64,000 nt of DNA. Source: Pseudomicrostroma phylloplanum (taxonomy: Eukaryota; Basidiomycota; Exobasidiomycetes; Microstromatales). The stretch spans positions 1,674,001 to 1,738,000 of the forward strand of contig BCHS01000002.1 in assembly GCA_039545275.1 (NCBI GenBank). Direction: 5' to 3'. Positions 54,810 through 64,000 of this stretch are shown here, piece after piece. Position 1 is the stretch's first letter; each line of letters starts with the position of its first letter. The notes below the pieces were generated by a model, which saw only the letters and a program-made list of their open reading frames with translations, was not told the origin of the DNA and searched no databases. The translations under genes were made by a program, and so were the position numbers.

Positions 54810-57228
54810 GCTGAAACTGTTGCCAGAATGTCAAAGAAGAGGTGGAGGAGGACAATGATCAGCACACTGAAAGACAAGTGGCGATGACGGTGGCTAGCGA
54901 CAAAGGAGTGACGTCCTGCTGGCCGGAACATCGACGTGGAAGGCTGTCTGCTGCCGGTAGCTAGCGACGGACAGCCAGGTTGCAGTGCCTTGGCTTCAAC
55001 CAAGCATATTGAAGAGAGCCTGGAGCGTGACTTACAGTACTGAGAGTGAGTATCAGGCCAACGAGTATGGGCCAGGGATACGTGGATCGAGGTTGTTAAG
55101 GCGACATGGCCGAGAGAGGATGTGTCGGCGAAGGCGTTGACGAGCGATGATGCAGTCAGAATGCGACGATGGTATCGTGAAAGTGCGTGCATGTGTGGAG
55201 TCCGTATGATGACGAGCTTTTGAGGATGTGGGAGGAGAGAGACCGGGAGGCGAGAGGAAGAGGAGGCAAAGGGGCATGGAGCGTGACGTTGAGCGCAGTG
55301 CATTGATGGTAGCAGCCATGTCGTTGAGGGTGTTGAGCAGGGCGTTGAGCGTGGTATGGAGTGCACATAGCGAGCGGTGGATACAGAGCGTGGTATGAGT
55401 GATCCGGTGAGTGCCATGAGTAGGATGAAGAGCGTGCGAGGTGTGGGGAGAGGGTGGAGTAGCAAGTGTCAGTGGCTCGTGTCGTCTGTGGCGGACGACG
55501 AGCGACGAGACGGTCTTGGATCGATTCGTGGATGTCCCTACTCACGAAGTTTGTTGTTTTGTGTGTGTGTCCGAAAGTGGTGAGAGTGTGTGATTGCTTG
55601 TGATTGTTGTTGGGTATGGGTGGCTGGTCAACGGTGGATGGGAGGAGGCCGCAGACCGCCGAGGGAGGACCAAAGTGCTGCAGCAATGAGAATAGCGCAT
55701 CGTCGCAGTGGTGGTAACGTAAAATGTGGTGAGCAAGGCATTGTGTGCAATGTGATGCACGAAGGATGCCGATAATCGCAAGAAGGTTGAAACGTTGGTC
55801 AAACGATGACATGAGTCAAACCAGTAGAGGGACAAGTGAGTGGGGAGAGGCGAAAGAGAGGTGTCAGCGGATGTTGAAGACTCCTGTCGGTAGTGGACGA
55901 TGAAAGACAGTGCAAGCGTCGCAACAGCCTCTCGATGAGACTACTCACCGAAGTGCCTCTCTTTGCTTCGACGTGGGTGTGGTCTTGTGTGTGTGTTTGT
56001 TGTTGCACACGTGATAGGTTGGTGGTATGGTATGAGTAGTCGGCTCTGCGAGACCACTCCATGCAGTGTATACTTTGCTGTGATAGCACCTGGTGAAGCC
56101 GTCGTAGAGGAGCAGTGAAGTGCTCGCAATGAGCGACGGTATGGTGGCGAGACGGCGGTGCAATTCACACTCACTAATCGTAGCTATCTTGACTGACTCT
56201 CCTTGTGGTAGGCTCATCTCTTCTTTGCTCATTGCTTGCTCGTTGTAAGGGCTTTGAGATGCACTACCTCGTCGCTCGTCTGACTAGCATATGGTTTGCG
56301 TCTTGCAGAGTGAGGACCGTCCAGCCCCTGGAAGCAGCGTAGGGATCGTGGACTGGCTGTGTGGACTGACGATAGTGGTATGGTTGTCAACGGCCGCTCT
56401 GACACCGAGGTGGGACTGAAGACGGTGAAATGTGCGTTGAGAAGCGACTCAGCGACCCATCTCGTCTTCTCCTTCTCCTCTAAGGGCACAAGACAATGAC
56501 TCACCTGCTTGTCGGTGCAGTGCTACGATGGTACCAACAGTAGAGGTCAGATGAGAAGGGAGGTAGGGCCTATAGCTGGGTGAGAAGGTGACCGAATGGT
56601 GGAGAAGGAGGAGGGAAGGGAGGCTACCCTCCTCTCCTAGAACTGCACGATGCAGCTGCCAGCAGGAGTGCTTCGCCTCCAGTTCGAGCGCGGTGTGACG
56701 CCACGGACGATGGTTTAGCCCTGCCCTGCTCAGTCACACGACGGCAGTTTATTGATCGGCCAGAGATTGGTTGCTCTCGCCCTCTCGCCCACAAACGCAT
56801 GCTCACCCACTCACTCCATCACACCTGCGTCGTGTGTGCCTGTGCCTTTTGCTGCGACTCGTCTAGAGTCGGCCCGCGGTCGGCAGATCCCGGACGAACG
56901 AAGCTCGTACGAATAGCAGGGGGCGAATCTCCCGGCGAGATCTCCGCCAGCAGCATTCCACCTTGTTCCACTGCGTCTCTTGTCCAGCTCAAGTGAGAGA
57001 GACCGCAAGGGAAGAGGTGTATGACAGACGCGGAGAGGACCAGACAGACAGGCAGGCAACGTGATTGTATCGGATGAGAAAGAAGAATAAGATTAGATTT
57101 CAATCAAACACAAGTGTGACCTGCGAGAGACAGGGTATACCATCCGGGCTGCCAATTCCAGCCGAGAGTGGGCATCCAATCACACACGACGTACGTAGGC
57201 TTGAGCCTCGAACACGTCATAGCCGAAT
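54810..57228. other. Gene-poor region with a diverged duplicated segment
   Basis: About 2.4 kb. Two related stretches can be seen at about 55440-55580 and 55845-55995: both have GGGAGAGG..., a GTGTCAG, and then ACTCAC(C)GAAGT followed by TTTG/TGTGTGTGT. Both also carry GTGAGT-type donors on the minus strand. Short frames exist on the minus strand but none resembles a protein. A TG-rich tract is at 55558-55572 and 55985-56001. The end near 56640-57228 is the 3' side of the phosphate transporter. Confidence 0.45.
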
Positions 57229-58989
57229 CTAACTGTGGTTGATCTGCTCAGCAATGACCCTGGGGTCCTGAGGCTCGTGGGCTCCTGGGTGGTAACCCAG
57301 CTTCTCAGCCAGCTCCTGTCGGTCAACCTCGTCAGCATCGTAGCCCTTAGTCTCTGGTACGAGGAAGAAGGTGATGAGCAGTCCCAATCCCGAGACACCG
57401 AAGAAGACCCAGAAGACGAGCTCCTGGCCGTGCGAGGTGGCAATCGCGGAGAATCCGAGGCTTGAGAGGATGGCTCCGAGCTTTCCGGTGGCTGCGCACA
57501 GACCATGTGCGGAAGCGCGCACGCGCGTCGGGAATCTGTGCGGAAAGGGCGATACCAAGGTGCTGCGATGGTCAGTCAAAGCTCTCTACGACTCGTAAAA
57601 CACCTCGTACACCACCAAATGAGATACTCACACCTCTGCGGGGATTACGAAAGTTGTTGCATTCGCTCCAAAGTTAAAGAATAGCTGGAGGAAAACGAAG
57701 ACCACGAAGAAGGGGCCGGTCTGGTGCCTCAGGTCGTTGAAGAGGCCACCGAGGATGCCGAGGAAGACCATGTTCATGAGGAATCCGAGCATCTGAATGG
57801 GCTTGCGACCGAGTGGCTCAATGAGGGCAATGGTGAAGAAGTAGCCTGGGAAGTAACCAGCGCAAGTGATGATCAGGTTACCAGTGGCAGTCTTCATCAG
57901 CTTGGACCAGGTGTTTCCAGTGGTGAAACCGATGGCGGCGAGGATGGAAGACTGGTTGAGGTTGATACCGTAGAAGGTAATGTCGACGAGGAACCAGCAG
58001 AGGGAGCATCCAATGAGGGTCTTGAGGTGGCGCCACTCGGAAAAGTACTCGATGAACTCGTTCTTGGGCTTCTTGCCGACGGAGCCGGTGAACTTGAGGC
58101 CGACGGCCTCGTTCTGCAGAGCGATGGGTGCGACATCACCGCCGGCCTTTTCGAGGGCGAGCTCCTCCTCGGAGGAAATCTCACCGACGATGACGCCCTT
58201 GCCAGATGCCTTTTGCAGGAGCTCGGGGTCATCCTGGATGGCGCGAGCCTGAGTGAAGCGCGTCGATTCGACGAGGGTCAGACGGAAGTAGAGGCAGGCA
58301 AAGGCGGGGATCAGGGCGAGACCCTGCAGGATCCTCCAGGCGCCAGAAAGCTTGTGACGGTCACCAGCCTCGACGTCGTCCTTGTAGCCGGCAATGACAA
58401 TGACGGCGAGGACTGCACCGACGAGGGTACCCCAACCCTGGTTGGAGAAGATCCAGGCGATGAATGTTCCACGCTTCTTCAGGTGAGCACGGTCCGAGAC
58501 GACGGCGGCGGACATGGGGTAGTCACCACCGATTCCGATACCCATGAGCACACGGAAGCCGGCAATGTAGCCGGTGATGCCCTCACCGCCGAGGTAGTCG
58601 GGGGCAGAGATCATGAGGATGACGGCGACGATGACAATGACGAGCTCCTTGCCGTAGACGGCGGAACGACCGAGGTAGTCTCCGAGGAAACCAAAGGTGA
58701 TTTGACCGATGACGTTTCCGATGTTGGCCGAGGCCTTGAGCACACCTCCCTTGAGTCCCCAATGAATGTTGGAGGTTCCCGCGGGGTAGTAGGCGTCGAG
58801 GATGATGGCGTAGATGATGTTGATGATGAACAGATCGTAGGCGTCCATGAAGAAACCTGCTCCAGTGATGAGGAGCAGCTTGACCTCTCCCCAAGACAGG
58901 CCGAGGAAGCTCCTCTGCTTCTTCTCGAGCATGGCCAGGGGCGAGGCCCCAGAGGCCTGGTAGGCATCAAGATCACCACCAAAGGGCAT
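57229..58989 (-). CDS. PHO84: High-affinity phosphate/H+ symporter, Pho84 type
   Basis: Exons 57632-58989 and 57229-57535 join in phase to 554 residues. It is an MFS transporter of the phosphate:H+ symporter family: GAGFFMDAYDLFIINI in helix 1, GDYLGRSAVYGKEL in the loop 2-3 signature, and RVLMGIGIGGDYPMSAAVV in helix 4. A large central loop (about residues 240-320) separates the two halves, and the second half has LGRKPIQMLGF and FPTRVRASAHG across the splice. Twelve helices are expected in the plasma membrane. Yeast Pho84 also senses phosphate. A CTTATAAG element lies about 160 bp upstream of the start. Confidence 0.94.
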
Positions 58990-59145
58990 TGCGGGCTAGG
59001 TGAGTGTGGTGGAGTGGGGTAGAGGGGCAGTCGGAAGCTTCACAAAGGAAGACAAAGAGGAGGAGGAGGAGGAGGAGGGAGGAAAAAGGGACGGTGCCTG
59101 GCTTGTACTAAACGTGGGCGGCGGGGACAAAGTTCAAGGGGGCTA

Positions 59146-59153
59146 CTTATAAG
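59146..59153 (-). promoter_or_regulatory. TATA-like element of the phosphate transporter
   Basis: CTTATAAG lies about 160 bp upstream of the transporter start codon. The element is palindromic, so the strand is taken from the gene. A TATA box fits a highly regulated phosphate-responsive gene; this is inference. Confidence 0.4.
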
Positions 59154-59900
59154 ACCCTGGCCGTTCCTGAATCTGCCGCCCTTACTCTGCTCTGCGTCAA
59201 GGTCCGGTGATGGTGGTCCTATCAAAAGGCGGCGAGCTTCTTCCCTCCCGTCGGGCTCTAGGGCACTGTACCAGTACTACCACTTCAATTTTTTTTCATT
59301 CTTCTAACCATTGCCCGCCACTCGCCATCTCCATTCGGCCTTTGCCCTCTGAGCTGCCCTGTCGTGCCGTGCCCCCGCTCATGAAAGCGAGACAAGGCAA
59401 TCTCTGAGCTCGTCAAAGTCGACGATGGGAGCACGTTCTCTAATCTGCAAAAGCGCAATGCGAGGAAATCAAAATGCTGGATTCCCCACCGGGACAGAGG
59501 GCGGGTCAGGGAGAGCTCCACGGGGTAAGGGCCTTAAAATTCAACCTCAGGCGAGCATGCAGGCAGGCAGGCAAGTAGACGTACACGCCGGCAATCGGCC
59601 CCACCGCCGCAAAGACGACGCCGGACGGCCGGAACGCCCGCCGCGGCATCTGGACTGTAGCATGAAAAAAAGGGTGCTCGCCGCCGTCGTCGCCGTGTAG
59701 AGCAAAGCGTGGCTAAGGAGGTAGGGGGCTCTTCGTCAGTCATTTCTTCTTGGCGAGGCTCGAATAGAGGAGAGGTACCTGCGTTGGTGGAGCTGATCGG
59801 CGCAGGGGCCCTGATTGGTCAAGGCGTGGCGTGCAGGCAGATTTGAGGAGGCGCTCGCGAGCGAACGTGCTCTCCTTTCAGCGGGGTTACCTCGATCACA

Positions 59901-59901
<1 letters not shown>

Positions 59902-59943
<42 letters not shown>
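59902..59943 (+). repeat. (GCT)14 trinucleotide microsatellite
   Basis: Fourteen uninterrupted GCT units in a non-coding spacer. It could vary in length between strains. Confidence 0.9.
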
Positions 59944-59944
<1 letters not shown>

Positions 59945-60689
59945 ACGGAGCAAAGCATGGCTGGCCTCTACCCTCTCTCAACGACGAAGCTGGGTGAGGC
60001 TGCACCTTCAGACCGGGACAGCAGACCCGAAGCCAATAGGCGAGGTGGCGGCGATGAATCTCCCCCATTTCTGGTGGCTGATCCGCGCTTCACACGTTGC
60101 CTGCCTGCCTACCATGGCCGGCGAGACGAGCTCAATTTGTGCCCCTCCTCCCTCGAGCCGAGCCTAGTCCACCTCGAGTCCATCAGGCGATGGCCGCAAC
60201 CAGAATCGATGTTCATCAATCCATTTGCCAACCCGCCGAAAAATGTCTTACCGGCCGAACGAACGGCCTAGCTAGCTGACCCTGGCGAGGGACTTCCCGT
60301 GGCGGAATGGCTTGATTGCTAATGGCTAGTGGCTGATGGCTGACACCGGCTTTGGCACCTGTCCCGACCTTAGCTCCGGAGATCGCGAGATGCGGAATGA
60401 TCGATCGGGAGCAGGCCCTGATAGACGAGGCGACGCGATTGGCATAGATTACACTCACTCATTCACGCCATACACGGAATGTGAAAGGACTTCGATTGCG
60501 TTTCGGCTTGCTCACCGGCCCTCCCCTCCCCGGCACCCACAAGGAATCCTGTGTCCCGTCCAATTTCCTCACCCACCCACGCCTGTCCTGACATCACCGC
60601 CTGTATTCCGGTATCAATTCGACACTTGTGCGAGACTCTCTCCACCAGCGTCACGAGTCTGCGAGTGCTTTCTCTCCCCCCGCTTGACT

Positions 60690-63600
60690 CTAGGAGCTGC
60701 CATTCACCTTTGACCTGAGGGTGCCCAGGAATTGCGAGTAGGAGGGTCCCGCTTCGAATCGATCTTCCACCAGCAAGCTCAGGGCCCACAGCCTCAACGA
60801 AGGCTCGCCGTCCTCCTTGACAATGTATAGAGCAGGGCGGTATGGACCTCGTCTCGACGTCCTGATCCGGTCCACGACGGCATTCACCCTCTTGTTCATG
60901 CTATTCTCCAAGGTAGGCAGAGCCACCTTGCCGCCCCGCAGAGCAGCGTAGTTGGCTGCGTCAAATACGTCAATGGTCAATTGAGGTACAGCATCTCGAC
61001 CCACCCAGAGGAAGATGTTCTGGCCATCCTCGATGAGGTAGAGGCCGTGACGCTCCATTCGCTCCGAGGTGAGATTGAGCTTCGGAGGCATGATGAAAGC
61101 ACCAGATTCTGCGTGGAGGCTTCCCACATCAGCAGGCATGTTGTGGAGGCAGTAGAAGTTCGGGTGGATATAAGGTACGAGGAGTTGAGGTGGCAGCGTG
61201 GTCAAGAGGGCTTGTGCGTAGGCGCGCAAGTCCGGAGGAATCTGAGAACTTGCGCGAATACCAACGTGCTTGAGCAGGGACAGGATGAGCAAGGGCAGGA
61301 GGGCCATATTGCTGGCAACGCTCAATTGAGCAGAGGCGCCGCTACCTGCTGCAGTCATCGTACTCTTGTACGTCGTCAGTACGTCAACGAGCTTGTTCGT
61401 CAGAGCGTCCCTTGCGTCCTCCAAGCGAGCGTGCATAGACCTCTCCACCGCCTTGTTGGCGAGTAGAGTAGCGATTGCGACTTGGTCGGCGCTCGCATAG
61501 ACCTCGGACATGCTCGTCGTCGTAGGAAGAGCCAAGTTGCAGACTCGAATCCTTCGCTCGCCATTGTTGGCACTGTGCAGTACCACAGACTGGAAGACGA
61601 CGAACGGCGCAGTGATCGTCTCTTCGATTTCGCACTCGATGGCATAGCTCTGATCAAGAGGCACGGCAGGGAGCGCCAGCAGATCCGTTGACCGGACAAA
61701 GAAGTTGCCGTGGAAGCCGATGGCCCTGAGACCCTTTGTCGCTCGCAGTCGCAGCACAGCTTCGTAGCTAATCGGCGAGGACAGCACGTGTGAGAGCTCG
61801 TGGGACAGCTTGACCGCATCTTCTGAGCGAGCAGCGTGAAAGGCCGGGTAGAAGTAAGTCTGACCACCGGTATACCTCGGCAAACAGGCCAGTGTGGCCA
61901 CGTCGGTGTACGCAGCAGAGAATAGGAACATGTCTACCGACACCTGAGAACGTGAGCAGTCGATTGGGAAGGTCTTGTAGAACTGAGATCCGGCACTCAG
62001 CAAGGTGCTCTCCTTGGCGGTTCCCAGCAACTTGGGGTCGTCTCGCCGCTTCAGCGCGCCCGGTCCAACGCTAGGCAGAGTCGCTGTGAGGGTGACGATC
62101 TTTCCTCCTGTAGGTGCTGCGAGCTTGTAGGCCGCCTGCAGACCTGCGCCCAGTGCAGAGCCAGCAACAGAATTGTCCTTGAACATGTCACTGATCCTGC
62201 TGAGCAGCGTCTCGATCCCAGCTCGGCATTCAGTGAGGTTGACCAGAATGTCGTTTGGCTTGGGGAGGTATACGTCATCGAGATCGCTGACCACGAGCAT
62301 CTCGGGCTCGGTGCCTCCAGGAGGGAGGCAAAAGAAGTGCAAGCTAGTGTCGACGGCGATGATGCTGACCTTGGTGCGGTCATTTTCATTGGGAAGACGA
62401 GGAAGGGTGTCCAGAATGGTACGAGCAGCAGTTGCGACCATGCCACTCTGCATTGCCTGGTGGCTGACGTCGATCAGGAAGATGTAGATGGGAGGTTGAG
62501 GAGGTCGCACCTGTAAAGTAGATTCATCCCGCATAGCGCATCGCGTCAGTGACCTGCACGAGCTCACACAACCCTACTTCCGGCTCGCCTACTCACCATG
62601 TACTCTCGAGGAGCAATGAACTCCACCACGGCGTGGTTGAGCTCAGGTCTCTGCCAACGATCTGCTGGCTGGTTCTTCTCCTGGTCCCAATCGAAGAGTT
62701 GCGGCACTTCGTTCGCAATGTTACACATGCAGCACTTCCATCTGTTGCCTCCCTCGATGAACTGGACGTAGGGGTTGATGTACGTCCGGCATCGCCTACA
62801 CCTTGCAATTACAGAGTCAGAGACGACTGGCACCGGCTCGTCTCCATCTTGCTCTCGCACACTGCGGTGCGGCGACAAGACGATACCTAGGGGCAACTTC
62901 GACTTGTTCAGGAGGGACGAGGTCGTCGGCACCGCATTCATGGTGCATCGTTGATACGAGGGGTCGGCATTTGATTTCGGATTCTGACTGACGCATGCAT
63001 TGGCTGGCAGCTGAATCGTCGGGGGCGGCTTTTCGATGTCGTTGACATTTGGCTGCATCGTAGTCAGGTTGACAGTGTAGAGTGGGTTCTGCGTGGAGGA
63101 GATTGTGGCAGGGCCATATCGAGGTTTGGTCAGTCAAACTCATAGACCCACTGGCACGCTTCTACCGAGAGAGACTCACTCCTTTGCCCATCCCAGCGCC
63201 AACGCCCATGTTGGCAAATTGGTTTGCAAGCCCTCCCATGCCGCCTGCGCCTGCTCCTGCCTGGTATCCTGCGCCTGCCTGACCATTACCGTAAGGAGCT
63301 CCAGGTGCCTGACCTCCTTGGTAGCCGGTGGGGGCAGTCATCTCAGGGGCGCCAGGAGTAAAGTACTGCCCTTGAGTCTCCGCAATGGGAGCCATGGGAG
63401 AAGCTACAGAGCCAGGACCGCCATATCGTCCACCTGCCTGCTGAGCTCCAGGATCGAAGCCGCCGCTGTAGCTGACACTGTTAGAGGCGAGATGAGCAGT
63501 CGGGTAGGCTCTCCTCTTCGAGGTCTGGATGCCTGGAGCAGCGGGTGAGAGTGCTGGAGAGGCAGAGCTGTCACCGCCTGCGAATCCTGGAGAGTCCATA

Positions 63601-63982
63601 GGGGGCCTCATGCCGGGTGGTCCCTGCATGGGAGGCATGGACATCCTGGCTGCGCCTTGGGGGTGAGATGGACGGCCGCCAGGAGGAGCAGGTGGCTGCC
63701 AGCTTGAGCGACCAGTAGAAGCCTCTGTTGGTCATAAAGGAAGGGGAGAAGAGGAGGACAATCAATACGTCGATGCTTTCAAAGAGACGAGACAGCGCGG
63801 GGCCGAGCCAAGCCCACTTACCAACGTAGACGGTACGACCCGCTTGTGGATCCCTGAGAGAAAGGGCGCAAAAAACGAGAGAGGTTAAGATATACAGAGG
63901 CAGAGGCTAAGGTCTAGCTGTACGTGTAGACTCACCACTGGGCTGTCCAGCCAGGTGGGAGGACAGGAGTCTGTTGGGCCAT
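60690..63982 (-). CDS. SEC24: COPII coat protein Sec24 with N-terminal WW domain
   Basis: Five exons (63936-63982, 63822-63853, 63180-63724, 62597-63088, 60690-62510) join in phase to 978 residues. Exons 1-3 build a WW domain: LPPGWTAQW, then [10 protein letters not shown], then [10 protein letters not shown], with both Trp and the final Pro. A Gly/Pro/Gln-rich region follows. Then come [20 protein letters not shown], the zinc finger (CRRC...CCMC), the trunk domain ([18 protein letters not shown]), the beta-barrel, helical and gelsolin-like domains ([15 protein letters not shown]). Sec24 binds cargo in the COPII coat at ER exit sites. I do not recall a WW domain as a standard part of Sec24, so that part needs checking. 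The whole gene lies in the window. Confidence 0.9.
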
Positions 63983-64000
63983 TGTCAGATGATGGTAGAA

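Larger units (their letters stand above)
58990..60689. other. Long spacer between phosphate transporter and Sec24
   Basis: About 1.7 kb between two minus-strand genes. It holds the transporter promoter and the Sec24 3' UTR, plus a (GCT)14 repeat. Several short open frames are GC-rich and have no likeness to proteins. No RNA gene was recognised. Confidence 0.4.

Noticed and set aside
57724..59022. A 432-residue open frame on the plus strand opposite the phosphate transporter
   Set aside because: It is antisense to clear MFS signatures, acidic and repetitive, and fits a codon-bias shadow.
59111..59116. AACGTG (CACGTT on the gene strand) as a Pho4 site for the phosphate transporter
   Set aside because: It lies between the TATA-like element and the start codon, so it is in the leader, not in an upstream activating position.

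Overview
The window is nuclear DNA of a fungus. Genes have several short introns with GTGAGT/GTAAGT donors and pyrimidine-rich CAG/TAG acceptors. The gene set is fungal: Spb4, Dhh1, a Cdc10-type septin, a Pho84-type phosphate transporter, a delta-12 desaturase, Rsc4 and Car2. The DNA is GC-rich, and Ser/Ala-rich low-complexity protein regions are common. A basidiomycete is most likely; Ustilaginomycotina is a guess, not a demonstrated placement. About 22 protein genes are supported on both strands. No tRNA, rRNA or CRISPR array was recognised. There is one 813-base assembly gap (3881-4693) and single Ns at 37755, 47864, 47871 and 52123.

Layout. 1-5.5 kb: the 3' end of a Ser-rich gene, a secreted GDSL/SGNH esterase and a secreted repeat protein cut by the gap. 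5.5-14.2 kb: a NIP30-type nuclear protein, an Rsc4-like double bromodomain protein, the Spb4 helicase and an RBBP4/Hat2-type WD40 protein. 14.6-21.8 kb: ATP synthase beta, a TMEM14 protein with a 12-nt micro-exon, a Cdc10-type septin and a carboxymuconolactone-decarboxylase-like/alpha-beta hydrolase fusion. 22-34.3 kb: a 2,116-residue kinesin with a perfectly phased 11-residue repeat block, Dhh1 and a mitochondrial P-loop ATPase. 34.6-40.1 kb: ornithine aminotransferase and an unrecognised Ser-rich protein with a long upstream region. 40.6-46.0 kb: MSH6 followed by the cohesin acetyltransferase ECO1, apparently spliced in frame into one coding sequence. 46.1-50.8 kb: mitochondrial branched-chain acyltransferase E2 and a delta-12 fatty-acid desaturase. 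51.9-54.8 kb: an accessory-looking gene with tandem HNH-like cores, an internal 322-bp-offset duplication and short downstream repeats. 57.2-64 kb: phosphate transporter and Sec24 with an N-terminal WW domain.

Most genes are core housekeeping genes: transcription and chromatin, ribosome assembly, respiration, septation, transport, DNA repair and cohesion, lipid synthesis, phosphate uptake and COPII traffic. There is no operon-like organisation; neighbours are divergent, convergent or tandem pairs with short spacers. The stretch 50.8-57.2 kb is the accessory-like part, with low gene density, duplicated segments, repeats and an unfamiliar gene.

The most notable points are the predicted MSH6-ECO1 fusion, the double-HNH gene, the 23 x 11-residue repeat in the kinesin tail, the decarboxylase-hydrolase fusion in the order opposite to bacterial PcaL, and the secreted repeat precursor hidden by the gap. 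All exon models were built by eye from splice signals, reading phase and family similarity, without RNA evidence.
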